A stretch of 64,000 bases of DNA from Chenopodium formosanum (Eukaryota > Streptophyta > Magnoliopsida > Caryophyllales > Amaranthaceae), in contig CM044874.1 of the NCBI GenBank assembly GCA_024500155.1, forward strand, positions 45,172,384-45,236,383. The letters run 5' to 3'. Shown here piece after piece: positions 54,272 to 64,000 of this stretch. Position 1 is the stretch's first letter. The number at the start of each line of letters is the position of its first letter. The notes under the pieces are model-generated. The model did not search any database. It was not told the origin of the DNA and worked only from the letters and a program-made list of their open reading frames with translations. A program made the position numbers and the translations under genes.

Positions 54272-56931
54272 ATGGCCAGAACGAAACAAACGGCCAGGCG
54301 GTCTAAAAGCCGGCGCACCATGAGAGTGCCAGCCGATGAGGTTTTCCCGGATGGGGATCAAAGGAATTGGGAGGAGAGTGGATCCGACGAAGAGGCTCCC
54401 TCTACCTCCGGGAGCTCTAGAGTGAAAGAAGTAGACGGCGAGGGAGCCGCCTCCTCCAATGAAGCCGGCGACGCTGAGGCCGGCCAGGGATCAAGAGCGG
54501 AGTCCTCCGGCTCTGATCAGGGAGATTTTGCGGCTGACTATCAGCAGCCGCCCAAAGTAGCTAACAATCCCAACCCTAAAAGAACCCGGATGCTGCCGAG
54601 CAAAATTGCCCTTCTTAACAGCGGGTTCAGGGCCTTTAAAGAGAAACATCTCTTTGGAAGGGGTTGGGAAGTTATTGTCCTTCCGACTGATGCTGTGATG
54701 GCCTAGGGGGACGACATTGATCATGTAGATGACTATTTCATCTGCTATGAGGCGGAAATAGAAGCCGGCCTCCGGTTCCCCCTCCACCCCGGGATTAGGA
54801 AAATTCTTAAGGGGTATGATCTGGGGGTTTGGTAGCTCACCCCTAACTCGTGGGTGAACATATTAAGTTACATCGCCGCCTGCGAGTTCCAAAACTTGAA
54901 CCCCAGTTTCTGTGCCTTCGCTCACATGCACTACTTGAGCAAGGCTCTAGGCGGCCATGGGGCATGGTATACACTAACTACTTTGCCCCAATACTTGATG
55001 ACTTTGGATAAAGTGTCCAAATGGTCCGGGTGGAAGGACAAGTTCTATTTGATTTCCTCTCCAACCCTAAGACACAACCGGACACTGCGCTGGTACAACA
55101 CTGAACCGACTCTTCTTGGACGTAAATGCCCTCTCCCGGCACTATCTACTAAAGCCCGGGAGCAAATCATGGAGCCGGGATTTTTTGAAACCACAACTGA
55201 GCCCATGGGGGATGGGACTCACATTATTGTTCCCAAGAACTGGATCCCCCATCCAGACTTCTTCAAGGACGAGTGCTTCTTGTCCGCCTGCGGGCTGAGC
55301 ACAATGTTTTCCCAGGGGTAAAATACTTCTTATCCGGAATAATTGTTGTTTCATTTTTATTACAAATTGCCTTGATTTTTTCTAACTTGAAATTCTTGTT
55401 TTTGCAGAAGAAGCCCTGAAGATGGTTGACCAAGACAAGACTCCTGCTAAATCTGCGGCGCAACTGCGCAAGGAGGCGGCACTTGCCAAAAAGGCAGCCG
55501 TCGAGGCTAAAGAAACGAAGAAAGGCGGGGTAAGACCGCCTGACTTTATGTTTGCATATTATATTTTTTTTTATATATATACCAGTTGGGTATACTTATA
55601 CTTGCTTCTTTCTCAGGAGTCCGTCAAGAGAATCCCTCGATCATTCTCCAAGCTTCTCAAAAGGCAGGGAGATGATCTGGAAAAGGCTCCGGCTGCCAAA
55701 GCCGCAAGGAAGGACCCTCCCAAAAACAAAATTCTGCCCAATCCGGTCGTCCAACTAATGGGGGCAAATCCCTTGTTGTTCTGAAAAAGCTAAGTGAAAG
55801 CTCAGAACAACAGAAGACGCCGGATGCCTCAACGGCATCGAAGGGTGGCGAGCCACCTAAGGTTGCAGGCGGTGCGGCAACCACTGGGGAGGAGAACAAG
55901 CCGGAGACCCATCCGGAAGCTTAAGGTAAGAAACGAACTGAAATACCTTGGCCACTTGATTTTAAGAGAATCAAGACCAAGGTTGATTCTTCAAAAGGGT
56001 CAGTCAGCAGCCGGCAACAGATGAATGCCAGCTACGCTGCTTCTATCTCACAAAGCACTACTTTTGATGCAGATCTGACTCCTGACCAGCCGGATCTTCC
56101 AAGCTTCGCAAAGCGGATGGTGGGGACCCTCACCCGGTCCGAGAAGGCCTCCATACCTGATCTGCAGGTCGTGGATTTCGACCGGATAATGGGTTCTCTG
56201 GCTGAGGTACATGATTCCTGTATCTTGATGTCTTTCATCTTTAATTTGACTAAGTAACTCATTAACCGGCTGTTATTGACTCAGGCTATGGTGAGAGTGG
56301 ACAATCTCTGGGGTCCCTTCAGGCGGAAGCAAGAAGAGGTAAATGACGCCATACGGAGGGCCCTAGAAAACCTCAACTTTGCTGAACATTCTGATTATAT
56401 GTGTAATTTAAAGATTAAAGCAGTAGAGTTGAAACAGGAGGAGCTGATCCGGAGTTTGACGGCTGCAAACGATGAAGCTAACAGTTGGGTTGATGACCTT
56501 GATAAGCAGCTGAAAGATGCCAAATCTGATCTCAAGGATTAGAAGATGCTGACAAGGAGAATGCCCAACTCCGAATTGACAATGACCGCCTGAAGCTTGA
56601 GCTCATGACCCTGCGCAACAAGCAGTCGGATGAGCTGGCCCGGGAGTAGACCTGGCTGACTGAGGAGAATGAACAGGACAACTTGGCCCGGCTGAAGATC
56701 ACCTGGGGCCTCATCTACCCAGAAATAGACTTTGAGGTCTATAAGCTGAGGTATGATTACGCCACTGAGGTGTATGATGCCCAGCAACTGGGTGATGCTC
56801 CTCCGCCTCGCTTCCAAGACTAGGCTGCTGAACAGGGATATGAAGTCTCTGATGATGAGGAGCCGGCGGATGATCATCTAGAGGGCCAAGCCAGCCAAAC
56901 TCAGCTAGAGAAGACTTCGCCTCAGCCTTAG
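54272..56931 (+). pseudogene. Antisense extra gene with histone H3 tail-like N-terminus
   Basis: The ATG lies in the context ACA ATG G and begins M-ARTKQTARRS-KSRRTM: residues 1-8 and 10 of the H3 tail, with Lys4 kept and Lys9 changed to Arg. A Ser/Glu/Asp-rich region follows (about residues 25-100). From about residue 140 comes a globular part (FPLHPGIRKILKGYDLG, LTPNSWVNILSYIAACEF, WKDKFYLISSP) like Pfam Transposase_28, a family linked to gypsy elements. The C-terminal part is Lys/Ala-rich, then coiled coil with an acidic end. Predicted exons: 54266-55317, 55408-55529, 55617-56206, 56285-56931. Breaks: TAG 54704 and 54833, a one-base mismatch in phase at the first coding junction, a frameshift near 55770, TAA 55922, a frameshift near 56540, TAG 56647 and 56821. 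It lies between the 3' LTR and integrase, opposite to pol. The domain name is from memory. Confidence 0.7.
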
Positions 56932-58136
56932 GCGAGCCTCCTACCTTTCTGCGGCAGTATGCCAATCAATGTTATTTACCGGCTTGCATGCCGTGTTTTG
57001 TTGTATCTTTTTACCAACCATGGGGTTGGGTTAACATTTCCACTTTCTTTCTTTACCGGATGTGTCCGGTTAACAATTATTCTGGCCTTTGTGCAATTTC
57101 AAATATAAATGAAGTATTCCGACTCAGTCGGATTTTATATATGTCTATTTTGAGTTTTTTCAATTTGAATTTTTTATGTGTATGCAATTCTTTAGTATTT
57201 TGCCTAACTTAAAAAAGCATGCGGCAATTTGCACTCCGGGTGCTCTTGCCCCTGGGCGGCTGTGTGGTTGGTTTTATGCCAGGCTGATTGATTGGCTTGA
57301 AAACACTTGATACTTGGAGAAGTATGGAGTGTTTTTAGGCCAATCAATCACAATAGTGATTGCCCCAAACCAAGTGCACAACCGGCCATTAGAGCGGGTG
57401 CTTTGAGCTTCTTACCCAGGCGGTTACATTCCGTCTGGGGTTAACGCGTAGCTGTTACACAATCCTTTGCCCCAATAGGGGAAGTGAGTGCAACTTTGGA
57501 ATAAATAACCCAAGTAAGAATTTCTATCAATGACCGACTGATGCCTATGGACATCCGGTATCTGGAAAATTATTCGTTCTTCATAGGTTATTTTGGTCAG
57601 ACGGCTATGAGTTGGCCAACTTGGTCGTTCAATTTTTGTCGTCTGCATGGGTACTTAGAACTGACAAATAGTCTGTTCTCTGCGACGATTGCACCCGGAG
57701 GGGTGTCGCCGGACGCCTTTGTCCATGCTGGGACAGGCGATTTTATAAAATTAGCAACCCTCCGGCTATTTTAGCCTCTGGTCTTGTTTGGGACCAGTTG
57801 TATAGCCACTAAACGTTATTGTGCTTAGTTTTTAGTTAGATTGAATTTACACTAAGTATCAAACTTAGTTTTTTAAACAAGCGGGTAAGTCTGGGTATTA
57901 CCCAGGCAGATAATCAGGCAGTTGAATAAACAAAGTATCAAACTTAAATAAACAAGGGATCCGAGTAGTACCCAGGCGGTCCAACAAATATTACCTTTAC
58001 TAAGTGTCAAACTCAGTTAGGTAAAGAAGAATCCGCCTGGGTATTACCCGGATGAATAATTAAACAATAACTCGGTTTTGCAAACAAAGTCTAAATCTTC
58101 ATTAATTGACTCACTGTTTACAAAAAGTTTACAATC
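56932..58136. other. Convergent 3' region between antisense gene and pol
   Basis: No coding domain is seen. It holds the large hairpin at 57286-57349 and diverged repeats at 57830-58080, where ACTAAGTATCAAACT and CTGGGTATTACCCAGGC recur as ACTAAGTGTCAAACT and CTGGGTATTACCCGGAT. Both transcription units would end here. Confidence 0.55.
57286..57349. repeat. Large near-perfect hairpin
   Basis: A 22-base left arm (starting GATTGATTGGC, 57286-57307) and right arm (57328-57349, ending GCCAATCAATC) pair with two mismatches. An inner stem ATACTT-GGAG-AAGTAT lies inside the loop. It is placed between two converging genes and could act as a terminator or RNA-processing signal, which is an inference. 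Confidence 0.8.
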
Positions 58137-59330
58137 TCAGAAGTAGTACTTTTTTAGGTTGTCTACATTCCAAGTTCTAGGCAGACGCCTGCCGTCTGGG
58201 GTTTCCAGGCGGTAGGTGTCATCCCTTAGTTCTTCATAGATCCGGTAGGGGCCTTCCCAATTTGGAGTTAGCTTTCCCAGCTCATTGGCCCTATCGGTTG
58301 CCTCCATTTTCCGTAACACAAAGTCATCCACTTTCAGAGGACGCTTGTGCACTCTCTTGTTATAGGCTCTCGTCATCCTCAGACGGTATATCTCGTGGCA
58401 CAGGGCAGCATTGCCACTACGTTCCGGGAGGGAGTCCAATGCAAGCCGCATGGCCTCCTAATTGCCTCTTCATCATAGAGCATAACTCTGAGAGTCGGCT
58501 CGTAATGCTCAATAGGCAAGACGGCTTCAGCACCGTATACCATAAGAAATGGGGTTTCTCCGGTTGCCCCTTTAGCAGTAGTCCGGATGGCCCATAGGAC
58601 ATGAATTAATTCTTCTGCCCATAAGCCACCGGCCCGTTCAATTTTCTTTTTAATGCCGTCTGAGATGAGTTTGTTGAAGGCTTCAACTTGGCTGTTTGCT
58701 TGGGGTCGACCGGCTGATGCAAAACAATGTGAGATACCCTGATCTCCTAACCAGGTCTTGAGTTGGGGGGTTTCAAACTGAGGGTCATTGTCAAACACCA
58801 TAGACATAGGTACCCCAAACCGGGTGATGATGTTCTTTTAGATGAAGGAGATGACATCCTTTGTCTTGATGTTTTTAACCGGCTCAACTTCTACCCATTT
58901 GGTGAAATAATCCACAACCACCAAAATGTAGCGCTTTTCGCCTGGAGCAGGCGTATAAGGACCCAAGATATCCATGCCCCATTTGGCAAATGAGATTGGG
59001 CTGTGAATTGCCGTCAGATAAGTAGCCGGATGATGAATAAGTTTACCAAACTTTTGGCACTTGTCACATTTTTTCACCAACTCTTTGGCGTCTGCTTCAA
59101 GAGTGGGCCAAAAGTAATGTCGTCTGGCTCTGGCGGCTAGGGACCTTCCGCCTATGTGGGAGGCGCAGAATCCCGAGTGCAAGTCTTCGAGAACTTCCTT
59201 CCACTTTTCTAGGGTGACACACTTCAACAGGGGCTTAAGAAACCCTGCCTTGAAGAGTTCTCCATTTTTCAACTCGAAGCTTGCAGCTCGCTTCTTCAGG
59301 ACGGCTGCTTCCTGTGGTGAATCAAGAAGT
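58137..59330 (-). pseudogene. Tat integrase of element E2, broken
   Basis: On the minus strand the zinc-binding part includes DLHSGFCASHIGGR and KKCDKCQKFG, then the core: WGMDILGPYTPAPGEK (Asp), MVFDNDPQFETPQL (Asp) and NSQVEAFNKLISDG (Glu). The C-terminal part, WEGPYRIYEELRDDTYRLE to NVDNLKKYYF, ends at 58137. A stop at 58838-58840 interrupts the core in frame and a frameshift lies near 58450. The catalytic DDE residues are preserved. No chromodomain follows, as expected for Tat. Confidence 0.9.
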
Positions 59331-59359
59331 GTGTCGTCTGTAAGATAAGCCCAGATGGA

Positions 59360-60109
59360 ATCCATCCAGGTGAAGCTTCGGTCTAGGGTTCCAATGGGCT
59401 CTTCATGTATGCTTCTTTTTTCAAGAACTTCCCAAAAGACCGACCGAGGGTTATCACAGCAGGCGGATGAAGCCAATTTGGACAATGCATCCGCCTGGTT
59501 GTTATCTGATCTGGGCACTTGATTTAGACGGAATTCCTCAAGTGCCCCAGTCTCTTCCTTAACTGCCTGAAGATATTTGATCATAGCCGGATGAGTTGCC
59601 TCATATGTTCCCTCATACTGGCTAACGACCAACTGTGAATCAGAATAGGCGTCAATCTTCGTTGCCCTTGCTGCCTTACACATGCGGATTCCGGCTAGCA
59701 GGGCTTCATATTCCGCCTCATTATTTGAGGCTTGAAACTTAAACTGCAGTGCATATTCGAATTTGTCCCCCTTTGGGGACTTATATATAATTCCTGCACC
59801 ACAGTCGTTCTTTGTTGAGCTTCCGTCTACATACACTTTCCAAACCTGGTCAAGATTATCCGGTTGCACCGATCGGGTCATTTCAACAATGAAGTCGGCA
59901 AATGTCTGACCTTTCACTGCTTTTCTAGGTTCGAAAGTGATTTCAAGACTTTGCATTTCAATAGCCCATTTCAACATTCTTCCGGATGACTCCAAAGTAG
60001 ACATTGGCTGCTTGAGGGGCTGGTCGGTGTAGATTACCACCGAATGAGCCAGGAAGTATGGCTTCAATTTCTTGAAAGCCATATACAGAGAAAGGCCAAA
60101 TTTTTCCAC
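59360..60109 (-). pseudogene. Tat RNase H region of E2 with two RNase H-like parts
   Basis: The minus frame begins with the end of the ordinary gypsy RNase H (VVIYTDQPLKQPM, LKWAIEMQSLEITFEPRKAVKGQ). A second RNase H of the archaeal type follows: VYVDGSSTKNDCGAGI, SNNEAEYEALLAGIR, AYSDSQLVVSQYEG and DNNQADALSKLA, with its four acidic residues in place. This dual arrangement is a signature of the Tat lineage. The frame is continuous with integrase but shifted against RT near 60100. Confidence 0.9.
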
Positions 60110-61556
60110 CGGAGCTCATCATTTTTTAAGACATGGCTAATGAAATAAACCGAAAGTTGAACACCGTCTCTCTCACCAAGGAGAACGGCACTGAGGGCAT
60201 GATCTGAGACGACTAAATACATGTATAACACCTCCCTAGGCAACGGACTAACAAGTCTTGGCAAAGAGTGGAGGTGTTCTTTCAGCCGTTGAAAGGCCGC
60301 CTCAGCCTCATCCCCCCATTCAAATCTGGTCTTCTTCCTGATTGCTTGGAAGAAATAAAGGCCTTTGTCACCTGACCGGCTGAGGAATCTCCCCAGAGCA
60401 GCCAGGCAACCGGTTAGTCTCTGTGCTTCCTTGATAGTGCAGGGTGACTTCATGTCAATCACCGCCTGTATCTTCTCAGGGTTAGCCTCTATCCCCCTTT
60501 GATCAATCAGGAATCCGAGAAACTTCCCAGACTCAACACCAAAGACGCATTTCTTAGGATTTAACATGACCTTATGCCGCCTGAGTGTGGTGAAGGTTTC
60601 TCGGAGATCAGCAAGGTGATCCGCCTGCTGTTTGGATTTGACTATCATGTCATCAATGTATGCCTCTACATTCCTCCCAATTTGATTAACAAAGACAATA
60701 TTAATCATCCGTTGGAACGTAGCCGGCGCATTTTTCAAGCCAAACGGCATCACCGTATAACATAATAGCCCCTGATCAGTGACGAAGGTCGTCTTCTCTT
60801 GATCTTTCTTCCACAGGGGTATCTGATGGAAGCCGGAGTAGGCATCCATAAAACTCATCAAGGCGTGACCGACTGTAGAGTCGACCAGACTGTCGATCTT
60901 TGGAAGTGGATAACTGTCCTTTGGACACGCCTTGTTGAGGTCTGTGTAATCAACACACATGCGCCAGGTCCCATTCGGTTTCTTAACAAGGACCACATTG
61001 GCCACCCAGTCGGGAAAATTACAAGGCCGAATGAACCTGGCGTCTAGCAGCTTTTTAACTTCGGCAGCTGCCGCCTGACTTCTTTCCTCGCCGTGGTTTC
61101 TTTTCTTTTGCCGGATGGGCTTCTTTATGGGATCCATGGCGACTTTATGGACAGCGAGATCCAGGCTGACGCCTAGCATCTCTTCTACTTCAAAGGCAAA
61201 AATGTGTTTGAATTCCTTCAGCAAAAGGTGCAAGCATGCACTCGAGGTAGCATGAGCAACCGTCCCAACCTTAACAGTACGTTATGGGCGACTGTCATCC
61301 AGAACGAGATCAATGCTTTCGCCAGCCGGTTGGGGACGGAGCTCATCTGACCGCTCACCGGTCAGTGATTGCTATATTTTCTCCTTCTTCACCTCCACCA
61401 GCAGAGGTGCCTTTCTTTTCTTACCGGCTGCTGGTGGGGCAGGTGCTGGATCGGCATCCTTGACATGGTCAAGGTCTATTGGTTCCTGGACGCCTAGGGT
61501 TACAATGTCCCTGAAGGCTGAGAGGTAGAACTCCCGAGCCGTCTTCTGATCCCCAT
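60064..61556 (-). pseudogene. Tat reverse transcriptase of E2
   Basis: Minus-strand RT motifs: IRPCNFPDWVANVVLVKKPNG, WRMCVDYTDLNKACPKD, FMDAYSGFHQI, FGLKNAPATFQRMIN and the catalytic YIDD (about 60650-60660), then KCVFGVESGKFLGF and RLTGCLAALGRFLSRSG. The linker to the protease (61234-61556) is in another frame and includes a Lys-rich KKRKAPLLVEV-like part. A frame break near 60100 separates RT from RNase H. The catalytic residues are intact, so only a few changes inactivate this copy. Confidence 0.9.
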
Positions 61557-62270
61557 TCAGGGAACCAAAGTGCCGTCATCCTTCTCATACTTGATGAGCA
61601 TGAGAGATGGGATGATTACAACCTTGGCTACGTTGAGGGTTGGCCTGCTAAGGATAATGTTATAGGCGGTCAACTCCTCAACGACCAAGAACCTGACGAC
61701 AATATGTCGTCCTTGGCCCTTCTCTCCCATCTGGATGGGTAAGTCGATTCTTCCGGCTGGGTAGACCATCCCACCCCCAAAACCAACCAAGGGGTGGGTG
61801 ACCGGATGCATGCTGCTGATATTGTATTTCAGCTTCTACAGACACCGGAGGCTAATGATGTCTGATGAACTGCCGGTGTCAATAAGGATTCGCCCAACTA
61901 GCTGGTTGGCAACCTTACATTCAATGACCACCGGGTCATCATGCGGGCGGCGGACGCTGCCCTTGTCCTTCTCAGTGATCAAGACGTCTGGGAAGGAGGA
62001 GCTGGCTTCCGCCTGCTCATCATCATCTTTGTCCATCTTTCGAAGATGGCTCTTGGTGCCCCTGATGGTAGGGCCACCACATGAAAACCTGCCTGCTATA
62101 ATGTAGACCGGCTCCTTGTCGGTATCCGAACTACTAGCAGGCTGGGGGGTAGTCTTGGAGGACTTACCCTTGTTTTTCTTTTTTGCCTCGGCTGGGGAAT
62201 TAGAAATATAGGACTTCAGCATCCCCTTGTCAGCCAGACGGTCCAACGTCTGTTGTAGGCTGAAGCAGTC
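61557..62270 (-). pseudogene. Tat aspartic protease of E2
   Basis: The minus frame carries RILIDTGSSSDIISLRCL (retropepsin active site), interrupted by TAG 61836-61838, then HPLVGFGGGMVYPAGRIDLP and TAYNIILSRPTLN. It is collinear with the protease of E1 at 31932-32555, with few differences. The frame is shared with gag. Confidence 0.88.
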
Positions 62271-63950
62271 GTTGGTGTCATGGCCAACTTCCTCATGATA
62301 TTGACAAAATTTATTTTTGTCCTTGGATTAAACAGAACTTTTCATTGGATTCGGCTTCTCAAGGGACAGCCGGTCCTTTATCTCCATGAGGATGGAGTTG
62401 CAGTCCTTGTTGAACTCGTACTTTGGGACGTACGGTTTAAATTCTTTCTTCTTCTTCTGGGACGGTTGGTTAGAGTCACTAACCGCCCAGACCTCTTTTC
62501 TCTTCTTGCTCTCTTCTTTCTTTTTAGCCGGCTGAGCAGGCCGGTTGTCTTTCTGCTTGTCAGACTTCTTAGAGTCCGAGTGGCTACCAGGCGAGCAGAG
62601 GTTGGTAGCTTGAATGTAGCTTTCTGCCTCCCTCAGAGCCGCCAGTAGGGTGAAAGCCCCTTTTGTGACTAGGTCGAACTTAAAGGTTGACCCGTCTCTC
62701 AGACCTTTGAAAAAGTCTGTAAAAGCTACCTCATCAGACAGCCCCTGAATCTGAATTCTGATCAGGTTGAACCGCTTGACATATGAGTGCAGCCCTTCTC
62801 TCTCTCCCTGCTTAACAGTGCTCAAATCAAGGCTTGTTTTCTTAGCAGGGATGTTCATGGAGAAGTTGGAAGCAAACAGGAAGGCAAGCTTCCTGAAGCT
62901 ATCTATGGACCCGGCTGACAGATTGCCAAACCATTGTTGGGCATTGCCCTTCAATGTAGAAGGGAAGCATCGACACCAAGTGGCATCATCCAACCCTTGC
63001 AGATACATGAGGTTGGTGTAAGCCATGAGGTGATCTTCCGGATTGGTGGTACCATCATAGGTACCAACCAACACGTTCTTAACCTTGGCCGGCTGAGCCG
63101 CATCGGTTATCTCCCGAGTGAACGCAGATGGTTGTTCACCCAGGCGTAGCAGACGAAGCTGCCAGTCCAATGGCTAGACATTTAGATATGCCGCCTGACC
63201 CCCAAAGAAGGCCGGCTGCATGAAGTGAGGAGGATACTGCCCGTAAGCCTGAGTAGGCACATAAGGGGCAGCTCCAATCATGTGAGGGCCAGAATGGACG
63301 GTATTACCGCCTGTCTGACTTTCATGCAAGGAGGGTGCACTCCTTGTAGAAATGTTGTTGAAGCTGTCTAGAAAATTCGACGTTGAAGCCGACTCAGACA
63401 GCGATTGGTTTCTCTTTCGGTTGATGATCTCTCGGGCATCAATAGTTAATTTTTTACTTCTCACCGGTTGCTGAGTCCGGTGAGTGTTATTGGTGTTCTT
63501 CCCAGGAAGAAGAATTTTTGACCAATCAATGGTCCCGGTTGCCCTCTCCTTTGGATGGGGAGTAGGCTGCCGGTTTCTGACTGACTTCCCCTTCTCTGGA
63601 GGAGTCTTCTTCGCTGACTGACCTTTACTTGGGCCAGCCCGGCTTTGGGTGATCAGCTCTTTTACTTCACCCTTGAAACTTGTCATGAATGTCATGAGTT
63701 CGTCTCGAGTGACAGGGGCTGATCCAGCGGCCGTTTGGGTTTCCCCTTCAGGCTACCCAGAGGGTTGACTTGGACCCGCCTGGGAGGCACCCCGCTCCAG
63801 AGTGTCTCTGGGCCGGATGCGTTTAGTTCTTAGAGAGCCGTCTTCGGCTGTAAAGGCTTCGACCTGAGGGTCTTCATCCTCCTCATGGTCTGTAAAAACT
63901 TCTGGGTCTTCACCCAGACGGTTAGGGGGTGGTACAAACTCCTGAACCAT
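62271..63950 (-). pseudogene. Tat gag of E2, broken by stops
   Basis: The first ATG, at 63950 on the minus strand, gives MVQEFVPPPNRLGEDPEVF, matching E1. One frame covers capsid (QQWFGNLSAGSIDSFRKLAF, VKRFNLIRIQIQGLSDE), a Lys/Ser-rich linker and a knuckle-like FCQYHEEVGHDTNDC near 62265-62310. Stops: TAG 63750-63752, TAG 63171-63173 and TAA 62328-62330. At the first two, E1 has CAG; at the third, CAA. Confidence 0.9.
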
Positions 63951-63963
63951 CTTCAAGGTACTC

Positions 63964-63981
63964 TCCCCAAAGACGGCGCCA
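63964..63981 (-). other. Primer binding site of E2
   Basis: Minus strand TGGCGCCGTCTTTGGGGA, one base different from the site of E1. It fixes the 5' boundary of the internal domain and shows the 5' LTR is to the right. Confidence 0.88.
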
Positions 63982-63983
63982 AA

Positions 63984-64000
63984 GTTTTGGGTGTTTTTTG
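63984..64000 (-). mobile_element. Last bases of the 5' LTR of E2
   Basis: Minus strand CAAAAAACACCCAAAAC matches the end of the 3' LTR at 53129-53145. The rest of the LTR lies outside the window. Confidence 0.8.

Noticed and set aside
55926..55935. Splice donor AAG|GTAAGAA in the antisense gene
   Set aside because: The coding frame continues through it (KRTEIPWPLDFKRIK), so it is more likely exon; not excluded experimentally.
1..64000. tRNA and rRNA genes
   Set aside because: No cloverleaf or conserved rRNA segment was noticed; tRNA-like words are primer sites only. A tRNAscan run would be decisive.

Overview
This window is nuclear DNA of a flowering plant, probably a eudicot, and almost all of it is nested transposable elements. 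The evidence is the mix of lineages: Ty3/Gypsy Athila, Tat and chromovirus elements, a Ty1/Copia element, LINEs and MITEs, with plant tRNA primer sites (initiator-Met type TGGTATCAG and TGGCGCC type). Intergenic DNA is AT-rich and LTR promoters carry plant TATA boxes. I found no intact host gene, no tRNA or rRNA gene and no CRISPR array. I cannot name the species.

Layout. 1-5380: two copies of an LTR (family J), one interrupted by a 1.9 kb solo LTR (family A) and the other showing the empty site, plus a LINE-like insertion with a 13-bp target duplication. 5985-11205: 5' part of an Athila element (LTR, PBS, gag with an Asn/Gln/Gly-rich tail, protease, RT), cut inside RT. 11206-16724: two family-A LTRs joined tail to tail; the first holds a fragment of a non-LTR element with a restriction-like endonuclease, lying inside a (TAA)n microsatellite. 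16725-18195 and 27877-28515: family-A internal DNA with an array of about 20 short hairpin units, split by a complete but pol-less Athila element at 18196-27876. 28516-29760: another Athila-like LTR. 29761-32555: 5' part of a Tat element. 32556-33480: 3' end of a minus-strand chromovirus. 33704-34307: LINE 3' fragment. 34435-42576: complete, decayed Copia element with a perfect 5-bp target duplication. 42577-47612: low-coding DNA with three MITE-like elements and one possible orphan exon. 47613-53128: 5' half of a long-LTR chromovirus-like element with an unrecognised ORF before gag. 53129-64000: a minus-strand Tat element, nearly complete, whose 5' LTR lies beyond the right edge.

The most striking locus is the rightmost Tat element. 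Opposite to gag-pol it carries an antisense gene (about 53821-56931, plus strand) with its own TATA box, G-boxes, a likely 5'-UTR intron and further GT-AG introns. After splicing of the first intron the first ATG lies in a strong context and opens a protein starting M-ARTKQTAR-RS, i.e. residues 1-8 and 10 of the histone H3 tail with lysine 4 kept and lysine 9 replaced by arginine. An acidic region, a gypsy-associated domain (Transposase_28-like) and a coiled coil follow. This copy is broken by several stops and frameshifts, so any function belongs to the family and not to this copy.

Across the window many coding regions are interrupted by TAG stops at former CAG or CTGG sites, as expected from deamination of CHG-methylated cytosines in long-silenced DNA.
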